Origin: JAWKOK01 sp963698255
Lineage (GTDB): Bacteria; Chloroflexota; Anaerolineae; Caldilineales; Caldilineaceae
Assembly (NCBI GenBank): GCA_963698255.1
Contig: CAVOQD010000010.1
Coordinates: 1-64,000, forward strand
Length of the DNA stretch: 64,000 bases
Direction: 5' to 3'
The position numbers and the translations under genes are program-made. The notes beneath the pieces are model-generated. The model ran no database searches and was not told the origin of the DNA. It saw only the letters and a program-made list of their open reading frames with translations. Positions 9,533-18,229 of this stretch are shown piece by piece. Within the stretch, counting starts at the first letter, position 1; each line of letters opens with the position of its first letter.

Positions 9533-10260
9533 AGCACGGCTGCGTAGGTGAGCAGGATAGCCAGTTCGCCGGTCTCCACCACCATGCCGAAGACGTCGCC
9601 GGTCACGCCGCCCAGCCGGCGGCGGGCCGACCAGCAGACCAGTGCGCATACTGCATGGGCCAGGGCAACGGCGATCAACCCGCGCCAGTTGGGCGAAGAG
9701 ATCAGCAGGACGGCCATCGGAGCGATCAGCGCTATGGTCAAAACCGAGTGGGTCAAGCCGGCGGCAAAGGTGTTGCCCATGCCGTCGTTTCTGGCCATGG
9801 GTTGGCGGGCCGTGGGCAAGAGCAGCCAGCGCGCCCAGGTCGGGGCCATCAGCAGGGCCGGCAACGCGGACGGCAGCGCGGCCACGGTCATCGTCTTGAG
9901 CAGCAGCGCCAGCGGCAGCCCGATCGCGGCAAAGGCGCCCACGCGAGAGTCACGCATGATCTCCAGGCGGCGAGCCGGCTCGAAGGGGGCGAGCAGTCCG
10001 TCACAGCAGTCGGCCAGGCCGTCCAGATGCAGGCCGCCGGTCAGAATGGCCCACAGAAGGACGACGAGTACGGCCACGACCAGCGGCGGAAAGAGCATCG
10101 AGAGCAACGCATACGCGCCCCACAGCAACAGACCGATGACCAGGCCGACCAACGGATACCAGCGCGCGGCGCGTACGAAAGCGTCGGCGTCGTAGTCCAT
10201 GTGCGGCACAGGCAACGTGGTCAGGAACCCCAGCGCCATCCACCATTCCTTGAAGATCAT
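9529..10260 (-). CDS. cobS: Adenosylcobinamide-GDP ribazoletransferase (cobalamin synthase)
   Basis: An integral membrane protein of 243 residues that joins AdoCbi-GDP to alpha-ribazole (or its phosphate), the last step of nucleotide-loop assembly. The diagnostic motif GGLHLDGLADCCDGL near residue 75 holds the metal-binding Asp residues. FLTTLPVP at the N-terminus, RDSRVGAFAAIG and GDVFGMVVETGELA near the end also match the family. There are about six hydrophobic segments. It overlaps cbiR by 4 bases; upstream is a repeat-filled gap, then pduO. Confidence 0.95.
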   Translation of the reverse strand: MIFKEWWMALGFLTTLPVPHMDYDADAFVRAARWYPLVGLVIGLLLWGAYALLSMLFPPLVVAVLVVLLWAILTGGLHLDGLADCCDGLLAPFEPARRLEIMRDSRVGAFAAIGLPLALLLKTMTVAALPSALPALLMAPTWARWLLLPTARQPMARNDGMGNTFAAGLTHSVLTIALIAPMAVLLISSPNWRGLIAVALAHAVCALVCWSARRRLGGVTGDVFGMVVETGELAILLTYAAVL

Positions 10261-10302
10261 TGCTGTCGTTTACCGTTACATTGTGGTTCGCGGAGTGGGT
10301 TT

Positions 10303-10427
10303 TTTGCCACAGATGGACACGGATGGTTTTGGATAGGCACAGATAGAGCGTTCGATATCGGGGGCTATTCAGATTGCGATCCAGATAGACCGCGGATTCG
10401 CCGAATCCACGGTCCATCTGTGGCAAA
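10303..10427. repeat. Composite intergenic inverted repeat between cobS and pduO
   Basis: Outer arms TTTGCCACAGATGGA (10303-10317) and its reverse complement (10413-10427). The right part holds a GATAGACCGCGGATTCG / CGAATCCACGGTCCATC inner repeat. A single TTTGCCACAGATG arm recurs at 21632 upstream of cobT. Confidence 0.6.
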
Positions 10428-10431
10428 TCTT

Positions 10432-10996
10432 TTACCCACCCGGTTTCCACAGTGGCTCGGCCACGCCTTGCAGATGGTTCTCGTAGCGGGCCATGACGAA
10501 GAGGGCGTCAGAGAGCCGGTTGAGGTAGGCCGCCACATTGTCGCCGACGGCTTCTTGATTGGCCAGGGTCGTGACATCGCGCTCGGCGCGGCGGCAGACG
10601 GTGCGCGCCACATGAAGCTGCGCAGCACCGATGGATCCGCCGGGCAGAATGAAGTTCTCCAGCGGTCCCAGCACAACGGTCATCTCATCGATGATCCGTT
10701 CCAGGCGCTCAACATGGTGGATTTTTACGCCCGGCAGCGGAATCGTCTCCTTGTCTTCCTCGGTAAAACAGAGATCCGATCCCAGATCGAACAGCTCATT
10801 CTGGATCGAGCGCAGGATCGTCTGCGAGTTCATCGCTGATGCCGAGCGCAATCGCCACGCCGATCTGCGAGTTGAGTTCATCCACCGTGCCGTAGGACTG
10901 GACACGCAGACTGTCTTTCGGCACCTTGCGGCCGGCGCCCAGCGACGTCATTCCCGCGTCGCCCTGCCGGGTGTAGATCTTTGTCAATCTAGGCAT
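10432..10996 (-). CDS. pduO: PduO-type ATP:cob(I)alamin adenosyltransferase, frame-disrupted
   Basis: Transfers adenosyl from ATP to Co(I) corrinoid, making the cofactor used by methylmalonyl-CoA mutase. The N-terminal half starts at ATG 10996 and carries KIYTRQGDAGMTSLGAGRKV (ATP-binding TRxGDxG) and YGTVDELNSQIG. It runs out of frame at DELADDPALDPE (stop 10796). The C-terminal half, in another frame to 10432, continues ILRSIQNELFDLGSDLC, FILPGGS, AARTVCRRAER-type (here HVARTVCRRAER) and NRLSDALFVMARYEN. One extra base near 10820 accounts for the break. Both halves are fully conserved, so an assembly indel is likely. Confidence 0.88.
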
Positions 10997-11085
10997 TCTA
11001 CTCTCCCAATAGAAAACGGTTCTCTGATATCTCGGATGTGGTCGACCACCACTGAATTTCGAAGGTCCAAAGCATTCCAACAATC

Positions 11086-11163
11086 GTAGGTGCGGTTTGC
11101 AACCGCAGGAACTGCGGAATTTCTGGGTGATTCGGGAATCGTGCGGTTACAAACCGCACCTAC
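11086..11163. repeat. Intergenic inverted repeat, GTAGGTGCGGTTTGCAACCG type
   Basis: Arms 11086-11107 and 11142-11163 are inverted with one mismatch. Each arm is itself partly palindromic (GCGGTTTGCAACCGC). It sits between pduO and the ECF ATPase gene. Confidence 0.6.
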
Positions 11164-11196
11164 TTCCCATCCCATTTCCCGATCCCCTTTCCCCAA

Positions 11197-11967
11197 TCAC
11201 CTATCCTTCACCACCACATCCTCCGGCGTCAACCACCCACTATTGGGAAACAGCCGCGCCACCTGCGGCGCAAAGAGCGGCGAGGTCGCCATCACTTCGC
11301 TGGGCGGCCCGTTGGCGATGATCTCGCCCTGGCTCATCAACACGACGCGGTCGGCGATGGCGGCGGCAAACTCGACGTCGTGGGTGATGACCACGATGGC
11401 CATGCCCTGGTCACGCCAACCGTGCAACAGTACCATCAACTGCTCCTTGGCGCTGTAGTCGAGACCACGGGTCGGCTCGTCCAGCAGCAGCGAACCGGGC
11501 TGGGTCACGGTGATGGCGGCCAGCGCCACCCGTTGCCGTTCGCCCACGCTGAGGTCGCGCGGATAGGCCTGCTCCTTGTGGGCCAGCCCCAACTGGTTCA
11601 GCAAGGCTTGCGGTTCGATGGGCGGATGGCCGCCCTGCTCCGGCAACATGCCGTGGTTGCGCAGCGTGATCTCCAGTTCGTCGAGCACGGTGTCGGCAAA
11701 GAGCAGCGTGTTGGGGTCCTGGGGCAGATAGCCCACATCGCGGCAGATGTCGGCCACATCCTTGCCGGCAATCGACTCGCCGTCCACCGAAACGGTCCCG
11801 CCGCCCGGCCGCACCAGGCCGACCATGCTCTTGAGCAGCGTCGTCTTGCCCGCGCCGTTGCGCCCCATGAGCACCACGATCTCGCCGGGGAAGATGTCCA
11901 GGCTGACGTTGTTGAGCGCCACAAAACGGTCGTACTGGGCCTTGATCGACGTCACTCGAATGCGCAC
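11197..11967 (-). CDS. ecfA: ECF transporter ATP-binding protein (second ATPase)
   Basis: A 256-residue ABC ATPase, one of the two energy-coupling ATPases of the adjacent ECF importer. Walker A is GRNGAGKTT, the Q-loop is GYLPQDP, the signature LSVGERQR is the EcfA variant, Walker B is SLLLDEPTRGLD and the switch is ITHD. It lies 29 bases downstream of the other ATPase gene, the last gene of the run S-T-A-A. A C-terminal extension (SPLFAPQVARLFPNSGWLTPEDV) is typical of EcfA proteins. Confidence 0.9.
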   Translation of the reverse strand: MRIRVTSIKAQYDRFVALNNVSLDIFPGEIVVLMGRNGAGKTTLLKSMVGLVRPGGGTVSVDGESIAGKDVADICRDVGYLPQDPNTLLFADTVLDELEITLRNHGMLPEQGGHPPIEPQALLNQLGLAHKEQAYPRDLSVGERQRVALAAITVTQPGSLLLDEPTRGLDYSAKEQLMVLLHGWRDQGMAIVVITHDVEFAAAIADRVVLMSQGEIIANGPPSEVMATSPLFAPQVARLFPNSGWLTPEDVVVKDR

Positions 11968-11996
11968 GTTCTTTGTCGATCTGTCCGCTTCTGCCG

Positions 11997-12833
11997 CTAC
12001 TTCGCCGATTTTTCCGGCGCAACTTCCTGTCGGGCCAGCCGCCGGCTGAAGCGCAGCCCCTCTTTGATCGTCAAGGGCAGCGGTTGCCAGCCCAGCCGCT
12101 TGCCAAGCTGCACCAGCGGCGGCCCAAGCTCGACCTCAGGCAGCACGTCTCGCGGGTCGCCGACGCGGACCGGGCCGGAGGCGTCGTCCAGATAGAGCAG
12201 GCTGTCCACAAAGGGCAGCACCCGCTCCAGCCGGTGCTCGGCCAGCAGGATGGTCAGCCCCAGATCCTGGTTGAGGCGCACCAGCGCGGTGAGCACATCC
12301 TCGGCCGACTTGGGATCAAGCTGCGACGTCGGTTCGTCGAGGATGAGGATCTCGGGGCGCAGGGCCAGGGCCGCGGCAATGGCCACGCGCTGGCGTTCGC
12401 CGCCGGAGAGCGTGACCAGCGCCCGGTCGCGCAGGGGCGCCAGATCGAGCAGATCCAGCGTCTCCTCGACGCGCACGCGCATCTCCACCGGCGGCATGGC
12501 TGCGTTCTCCAGCGCAAAGGCCATCTCATCCTCGACCCGGTCCATGACAAACTGGGCCTCGGGGTCCTGGAAGACAAAGCCGACGTGGCGGCTCATCACC
12601 TGGGGCGTGGCCGCCACCGGATCCAGATCATTGACGCGGATGTTGCCGGTCAGCGCGCCGCCGCTGAAGTGGGGCACCAGGCCGTTGATGCAGCGCAGCA
12701 GCGTCGACTTGCCCGCGCCCGACGGCCCGACCAGCAGCACGAAATCGCCCGACGGCAGCTCGAAGGAGACGTTGTTGAGCGCGGGGCGTGTCGCGCTCGG
12801 GTAGGTGAAGCTGACATGCTCAAAGGTGATCAT
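11997..12833 (-). CDS. ecfA: ECF transporter ATP-binding protein (first ATPase)
   Basis: A 278-residue EcfA-type ABC ATPase. It has FTYPSATRPALNNVSFELPSG, Walker A GPSGAGKST, RHVGFVFQDPEAQFVMDRVEDEM (the extended Q-loop typical of ECF/CbiO ATPases), signature LSGGERQR, Walker B ILILDEPTSQLD and LLAEHRL in the switch. Its ATG overlaps the stop of the ecfT gene (ATGA), so T and A are coupled. It would form a heterodimer with the next ATPase and drive the S component at 14.0-14.9 kb. Confidence 0.92.
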   Translation of the reverse strand: MITFEHVSFTYPSATRPALNNVSFELPSGDFVLLVGPSGAGKSTLLRCINGLVPHFSGGALTGNIRVNDLDPVAATPQVMSRHVGFVFQDPEAQFVMDRVEDEMAFALENAAMPPVEMRVRVEETLDLLDLAPLRDRALVTLSGGERQRVAIAAALALRPEILILDEPTSQLDPKSAEDVLTALVRLNQDLGLTILLAEHRLERVLPFVDSLLYLDDASGPVRVGDPRDVLPEVELGPPLVQLGKRLGWQPLPLTIKEGLRFSRRLARQEVAPEKSAK

Positions 12834-14010
12834 AGCGATGAAATGGGCACAGGTCCCCCTCCGGTCTCACGCCCACTCTTCTCTCTGGCGGGAGTCGCTG
12901 TCTTGCTTTCGGTCGCAGCCGTTTCGACGTCATCCATAGCCGGATCACGTGGACCATCCAGGCTGTTGACCATGATCACCAGCGCCGGCGCCACCAGCCC
13001 CCACGTCGCCATGCCCAGGATCAGCGAAAAGGAGGGGATGGTCAGCCGCGGATAGGGATAGTAGAAGATCGACGAGCGATCCAGCCCCGGCCACGGAATC
13101 AAGAAGGCGGCCGCGGTGATGGCCGCCCCGGCGACGATGGCCCAATCCCGGATCGTCCAGGGCTGGGGACGATAGACCGTGTGCGGATGGCGACGCCCGA
13201 CGATCCAGATGCTGCCCAGCACCAGCGTCATGCCGATCACCAGCAGCGCCAGCCCCAGCCACTGCTGATGCCAGACCAGGCGCAGCAGCCATCCGGCCAC
13301 AAAGAGGATCAGGCCGGCGATGATGGCGACGCGCGAACTGCGTGTCGTGGGTCTCGCTCGTCAGCGCTGGCAAACCCGCGCGCCATCATGGCCTCGGAGA
13401 GTTGCAGGGCGCGCTCCAGCCCGCCGGTCAGCAGCGGGATGAAGAGGGGCAGCCAACTGCGCAGGCCGCGCATGCGATGCCCGCGCACGGCCTGCGCCTC
13501 GCGGATCTGGCGAAATTGGCGCAACGTTGTGGGCACAAAGGTGATGGCGATGGAGACCACGACGGCCACCGGATAGTAGGCCCGCGGGATCAACTGGACC
13601 AGTTCACGCACCGACAGCGCCCGGTTCATGACCAGGAAGGCGGCAAAGAGGCCGGCAATGACCACGCCGTTGAGCGCGCCGTAGACGATGGCCTCCAGCG
13701 TGACAGGGCCGCCGATCAGCGGGATCTGTTCGGGAATCGTGAAGAGGATCGTGCTGCCGAAGTGGACGGTCAGGCCGTTGAAGGCGGCAGACACGGCGAT
13801 CACAAAGAGGCCGAAGCGCACGGGCGAGATGTTGACGGCCTGCGCGCTGGTCTCAGAGTCCGTGGTGCGACGGACCGCGACCGTGACCAGCGCGATCCAG
13901 GCCAGCACGATGCCCAGATAGAGCGGGTTGCGCGTGATTGTCAGCACGACCAGGATGCTTGCCAGCCAGGCCAGCCAGGCCAGCGCGTGGATGGATGCTG
14001 CCCGTTTCAT
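12830..14010 (-). CDS. ecfT: ECF transporter transmembrane protein EcfT, frame-disrupted
   Basis: The scaffold membrane subunit of the ECF importer. The first part (14010 to about 13350) starts MKRAASIHALAWLAWLASIL at an ATG after a GGGGGA site. It has LTVHFGSTILFTIPEQIPLI and ends in the coupling helix region, with the signature MRGLRSWLPLFIPLLTGGLERALQLSEAMMARGF (Ala-Arg-Gly coupling motif). A one-base shift near 13350 moves the rest to another frame: TTRSSRVAIIAGLILFVAGW, then four more hydrophobic segments ending at 12830. The distal part (12830-13300) can look like a separate hypothetical membrane protein but aligns as the continuation. Confidence 0.85.
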
Positions 14011-14023
14011 TCCATCCCCCGCG

Positions 14024-14923
14024 TCATGCCTGTCCCTCGCCGGATTGAGGGATCGCCACCGGACGCGGCCGACGAGGCCAGCCGGAACCCGCAGGCTGAG
14101 CCTCGGCCACGCGCGCTGCCGGGCTGTAGGTGAAGGCGAAGCGTTGCTGGAAGCGACGCAACACACGCAGCGTGGGCATGCCGAAGGCCAGAATCAGCAC
14201 GGTGTTGCCGACCAAGCGCATGACATCCCAGATCAGCGAGGTCGCCATGTAGAAGACGGCATATCGCCGCAGCGTGTCGAGCAGCGAGAGGCCCGGCTCC
14301 CAATATTGCCCGGCCGATCCGCTGATAAAGGGCCAGAACCAGATGTTCATGATCGCGCCGTAGAGCAGCCCCCAGACGCCGCCGAAGATGGCCAGCACAA
14401 TCACCTCGCCCCAGCGTCCTTCTGCTCGCATGGAGCGCACCAGCGGTCGACAGAGCGGCGCGGACAGCCCCATCCACCCGGCGGTGAACATCTGGTAGGG
14501 CAGCCAGGGGCCGACCGTGCCCGTCACCAGCGACGAGACGCCTAGTGTGAGCACGCCCATCAGAAAGCCGAAGCGACCGCCGAAGACGTAGCCGGTCAGC
14601 ACGATCAGGAAAAAGATAGGCGTGAAGCCGCCGGGACCGGGGATGGCCACGTCGACGAAGCGCAGGGTCGTGTTGATGGCGACCAGCACGCCGAGCAGCG
14701 CGATGGACTTGGCGCTGATCGACTGGCTCTGGATCTCAAGCAGCAGCACGGCAAAGGCCAGGCCGACCAACGCGGTCAACATCAGCGGCGCATCGTTGGC
14801 GTGGGCCATGCCCAGCTGGCCCTGCTGGAGGGCAGGCATCCAGAACGGATAGAGAAAGGCCACAATGCCGATCACCGTTGTCAACGTATAGATGATGGCG
14901 CTCAGCCCGCGAGATTTTGACAT
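14024..14923 (-). CDS. ECF transporter S component, probably for cobalamin (CbrT-like)
   Basis: The substrate-binding membrane subunit of the ECF importer, 299 residues with about seven to eight hydrophobic segments. VDVAIPGPGGFTPIFFLIVL, GYVFGGRFGFLMGVLTLGVS and GTVGPWLPYQMFTAGWMGL follow the pattern of the cobalamin-type S proteins. ATG 14923 (MSKSRGL) is chosen over an upstream in-frame start inside the preceding gene. Ten bases separate it from the secreted-protein gene upstream and 13 from ecfT, so all lie in one transcription unit. Cobalamin as substrate is inferred from the riboswitch, the cob genes and the transcobalamin-like partners. Confidence 0.85.
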   Translation of the reverse strand: MSKSRGLSAIIYTLTTVIGIVAFLYPFWMPALQQGQLGMAHANDAPLMLTALVGLAFAVLLLEIQSQSISAKSIALLGVLVAINTTLRFVDVAIPGPGGFTPIFFLIVLTGYVFGGRFGFLMGVLTLGVSSLVTGTVGPWLPYQMFTAGWMGLSAPLCRPLVRSMRAEGRWGEVIVLAIFGGVWGLLYGAIMNIWFWPFISGSAGQYWEPGLSLLDTLRRYAVFYMATSLIWDVMRLVGNTVLILAFGMPTLRVLRRFQQRFAFTYSPAARVAEAQPAGSGWPRRPRPVAIPQSGEGQA

Positions 14924-14933
14924 AAATTTCTTT

Positions 14934-16250
14934 CTATTTCTTCTTCCACATCGAGTAGACAAGCAGCCAAATACCGACAAAGAGCAGCGGCACGCCGACC
15001 ACGAAGGCCAATCCGCCGATGACCATCACACGTTGAAGCTGATCGTCGTTGCTCGACGGCGGCGTTGCAATCACGATCGCCTGGCCGACGCTGCCGGTGT
15101 TCACCGTGTCAGCGATGGGCGTTGCGGATGGGATCGGCGTCTCTGTGTCTGTTGGGACCGGCGTGTCGGTCGGCAACGGCGTCTCTGTCGGGATCGCTGT
15201 CGGTGTTTCGCTGGGCCTTTCCGTGGCTGTCGGCATAGGCGTCGACAGCGGTGTCTCTGTAGGCACGGGTGTCGGCGTTTCTGGAACGACCGGCGTAACG
15301 TTCGCACTGTCACCTGGATTGGCCGGCGTCGGTGTCCAGAAGACCGGCGCGACCTCGATGATCACCTCGGCTCCGATGTTGCCGCCCGCATTTCGAGCCG
15401 TCAACGAGTAGGAAGTCGTGCGATCCGGCGAGACCGGCTTTTCGCCCTGGGCTGGCAGCGGCTCCTGTCCTGCGGTCGTGTGCAGCGTGACGCTGTCCGC
15501 CGCGCCGACGTCCCAGAAAAGCATGGCCGTTTCACCAAAGTCGATCTGGGTTCGATCCGCTGCGAAACGATGGATGACCGGCAGCGCAAGCGCGGTCGGC
15601 GTCGCCGAGGGAACCGCGGTCCCGGTGGCGGTCGGCGGCGATGTGGGCGTCTGCGAGGGCGTGGCCGTCATGGTCGACGTGGCCGTGGCGGATTGGACCG
15701 TGGGCACAGGCGTCTGCGTGGCCGTTGGAACGGTCGTCGCCGTGGGTGTCGGCGCGCAGACGTTGTCAAAGGTCAGACTGGCGGGCGGCTGCCGCTCAGC
15801 GTTGTTGCTGATTGTGCCCTCGCTCCAGACCCATGCTTCGGTATAGCCGTCTTTCACTTTGCGGCTGGCCGCGCCCAGTGGTGAAAAGGTCCATTCTCCG
15901 TCCGTGCGATACCAGTAGGACCAGAAGAAGCACGGCGGTTCCTGGCATTGGCAGAAGCAGTCTTCCTGCGGAAACCCACAGCCTTCACCATCGATCCGGC
16001 AGATGGCCGCGCCCATACTGTTCTGTGCGTCATAGTTCAGGTCCAGCCCGGAACGTTCCAACACTTGCAGGCCGGAAATCTCCGGTTCGCTGAAGGAAAT
16101 GCACCGTTGTAAAGTGGCGCCGTCTTCGTGAATGACAACCAGAGCCACCTGGTTGTTTTCTTGCGCTGAGGCCAAGCTCGGCATCACGACGCAGATCAGG
16201 AAGAGCGCCAACATCCATTTTGAATTGGTGAGCCTGTGCATGCGAACCAT
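14934..16250 (-). CDS. Membrane-anchored DUF4430-like protein with TPT-rich stalk
   Basis: A 438-residue surface protein. It has a signal peptide (MHRLTNSKWMLALFLICVVM ... SLASAQ), then one DUF4430-like domain (about residues 32-165) with ISGLQVLERSGLDLNYD, a Cys-rich DCFCQCQEPPC segment, FFWSYWYRTDGEW and VWSEG. A Thr/Pro-rich stalk follows, then a small beta domain (VIHRFAADRTQIDFGETAML, Ig-like), a second TPT stalk, and a C-terminal transmembrane helix ending WKKK. DUF4430 resembles the C-terminal beta domain of vertebrate intrinsic factor and transcobalamin. Directly upstream of the ECF S gene and coupled to the gene before it (8-base gap), it could present corrinoid to the importer. The binding role is inferred. 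Confidence 0.8.
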   Translation of the reverse strand: MVRMHRLTNSKWMLALFLICVVMPSLASAQENNQVALVVIHEDGATLQRCISFSEPEISGLQVLERSGLDLNYDAQNSMGAAICRIDGEGCGFPQEDCFCQCQEPPCFFWSYWYRTDGEWTFSPLGAASRKVKDGYTEAWVWSEGTISNNAERQPPASLTFDNVCAPTPTATTVPTATQTPVPTVQSATATSTMTATPSQTPTSPPTATGTAVPSATPTALALPVIHRFAADRTQIDFGETAMLFWDVGAADSVTLHTTAGQEPLPAQGEKPVSPDRTTSYSLTARNAGGNIGAEVIIEVAPVFWTPTPANPGDSANVTPVVPETPTPVPTETPLSTPMPTATERPSETPTAIPTETPLPTDTPVPTDTETPIPSATPIADTVNTGSVGQAIVIATPPSSNDDQLQRVMVIGGLAFVVGVPLLFVGIWLLVYSMWKKK

Positions 16251-16258
16251 AAACTAAC

Positions 16259-18019
16259 CTATTGTATGACGGCTCCCGGCACGTAGAAGGTGAAACATGC
16301 CTCCAGTCCGTCGCCGATTGGAAACGGCCTGCCCAACAACGCCGGAATCGCCTGTTGCGTCGAAGAGACGTTGGTCCCGCTGCCGGACTGCCACTCGAAA
16401 CTGCCGTCGGGCAACTGCAAACTGAGCAGAAAGTCGATGGGCGTACTATCGTTGACTGACGTCCATTCCGGGGCCATCGGATTCTGGCCCGCGGCCCAGA
16501 TCGCCTGGGTCGAATAGGCGGTCGAGTTGGCGTCGCTGTCCGTGCCGAAAGCCGACGCCGGATCGTAGGTAAAGCCGCCGTCGTCGTTCTGCGCGCTCTT
16601 GAGGAAGGCGAGTCCGCCGATCACCTCGGTCGATGAAATCGACTGACCGGCGCCGATCAGCGCCTGAATGGCCAGCGACGTGGTGTTGGTGTCGGTGCCG
16701 AAGCTCTCCATCCACTCCCATCCGCCATTGGTTTTCTGCGCGTCGATCAATGACTGCACAGCCTCGGACGGCACATCTTCGCCGGCGGCCAGCGCACCGA
16801 TCATGGCCCAGGCATTGAAGCCGTTGTGCTCGCTGTAGGCGCCGATGGATGGGTCGTAGTAGGTGGCCGGCGTTGCCAAGCCGGCGGGCATGCACGTGTT
16901 GGTCGAGGCTGCCGCTGTGGCCACCTTGCCCGATGCGGCCGGATCTGTCAGGGCATAGCGCGGGCCATTGGCCAGCAGATAGCCGGCCAGAGTCGAAAAA
17001 TTCATCGATGACGGATTTGTGACACGCCAGTCGGATGCGTTCTCGCGGTTGGCGCCGATGGCCATGGCCGCCTCCACCGAGACGCCTATCGTGCCGAAGC
17101 CGCCGTCGGTGATCACCTGCGTGCTGCGTATCCAGATCAAGGCGTCTGAAGCGGCCTGGGCATTGGTGGCCGGCGACATGACATCGCCGTACTCGCCCCA
17201 GATCCAGCCCTCGACAGAGCCGGTTTGGCTGATGACCGACGTGTCTGCGCCGACCATGTAGCCCAACCACGCCTCGCCGTCCCAGCGATTGTAGCCCCAA
17301 TATTCGGTACGGCAGAAGCAATCATCGGCCGGACAGCCGACGCCGTCGATGCTACAGACGGCAGGCCCAAAGCCGGTCGTGGTCGTCACCACATCAAGCC
17401 CGCTCAGTTCGAGCGCGTCCAGGCCCGAGATGTCGCCTCTGAACTCGATGGGCCGAATGACGGCATCGCTGTCGCCGAATTGGACGATGACGTCGGCGTC
17501 CTTTTCTCCGTCGCAGATCTGATCGTAGGTCAGGTCTGCGGGAGGCTGGCGCTCAGCGTTGTTGCTGATTGTGCCCTCGCTCCAGACCCATGCTTCGGCG
17601 TTGCCGTCTTTCACTTTGCGGCTGGCCGCGCCCAGCGGCGAAAAGGTCCATTCGCCGTCCATGCGATACCAGTAGGACCAGAAGAAGCACGGCGGTTCCT
17701 GACACTGGCAGTAGCAGTCTTCCTGCGGAAAACTACAGCCTTCGCCATCGATCCGGCAGATGGCCGCGCCCATGCTGTTGCCCGGATCGTAGTTCAGGTC
17801 CAGCCCTGATCGCTCCAAGACTTGCAGGCCGGAAATCTCCGGTTCGCTGAAGGAAATACACCGTTGGACGGTCGTGCCGTCACCGTGAATGACCACCAAG
17901 CCGGCGCGGTTCTCTTCTTGGCCCTCTTCTTGAGCCAGGGCCGTGACCGGCAGCAGAAAAGCGATCAGGCAGAGTGCTATCACCCAAGCAAAGTTGAATT
18001 GTCTGTCTAGATTGGTCAT
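16259..18019 (-). CDS. Secreted transcobalamin-like protein: two DUF4430-like domains plus alpha/alpha toroid
   Basis: 586 residues. It has a signal peptide (FAWVIALCLIAFLLPVTALAQ), then two DUF4430-like domains: residues about 35-165 with GLQVLERSGLDLNYD and DCYCQCQEPPC, and about 175-270 with GLDALELSGLDVVTTT and DCFCRTEYWGYNRWDGEAW. A C-terminal alpha/alpha-toroid of the squalene-cyclase/intrinsic-factor class follows, with repeated units such as NGGWEWMESFGTDTNTTSLA, IQALIGAGQS and FLKSAQNDDGGFTYDP. It ends in a short strand, EACFTFYVPGAVIQ. Vertebrate B12 binders have the same two modules in the opposite order. ATG 18019 follows GGGAGGG. It has no membrane anchor, so it is probably released or held by the anchored paralogue downstream. 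Confidence 0.8.
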   Translation of the reverse strand: MTNLDRQFNFAWVIALCLIAFLLPVTALAQEEGQEENRAGLVVIHGDGTTVQRCISFSEPEISGLQVLERSGLDLNYDPGNSMGAAICRIDGEGCSFPQEDCYCQCQEPPCFFWSYWYRMDGEWTFSPLGAASRKVKDGNAEAWVWSEGTISNNAERQPPADLTYDQICDGEKDADVIVQFGDSDAVIRPIEFRGDISGLDALELSGLDVVTTTTGFGPAVCSIDGVGCPADDCFCRTEYWGYNRWDGEAWLGYMVGADTSVISQTGSVEGWIWGEYGDVMSPATNAQAASDALIWIRSTQVITDGGFGTIGVSVEAAMAIGANRENASDWRVTNPSSMNFSTLAGYLLANGPRYALTDPAASGKVATAAASTNTCMPAGLATPATYYDPSIGAYSEHNGFNAWAMIGALAAGEDVPSEAVQSLIDAQKTNGGWEWMESFGTDTNTTSLAIQALIGAGQSISSTEVIGGLAFLKSAQNDDGGFTYDPASAFGTDSDANSTAYSTQAIWAAGQNPMAPEWTSVNDSTPIDFLLSLQLPDGSFEWQSGSGTNVSSTQQAIPALLGRPFPIGDGLEACFTFYVPGAVIQ

Positions 18020-18229
18020 TGCTCCATCCCTCCCGGCGTTCGTGATCACCGTCGCCGAATCCCTACTGCACGCGACTGCCTATTATAGCGCACGTTCCAT
18101 TGGGTGACCGATATGTGTGGATTGGTGATTGGGGAAAGGTGAATGGGGACTGGGTGACCCGCCCTCACTGCAAGGCGCAAGCCCAATCCCCAATCCCCCT
18201 TCACTTCTCCCCAATCACCCCAATCCCTT

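Noticed and set aside
11973..13055. Long plus-strand open frame over the ECF ATPase and EcfT genes
   Set aside because: Composition (HLRR, GQRQ repeats) is typical of antisense frames; the minus strand carries Walker motifs and membrane segments.
14892..15884. Arg/Gly/Cys-rich plus-strand frame and the periodic GTCGG-type pattern at 15.0-15.4 kb as a DNA repeat
   Set aside because: The periodicity is the Thr/Pro-rich stalk of the minus-strand surface protein; the plus frame is a shadow.
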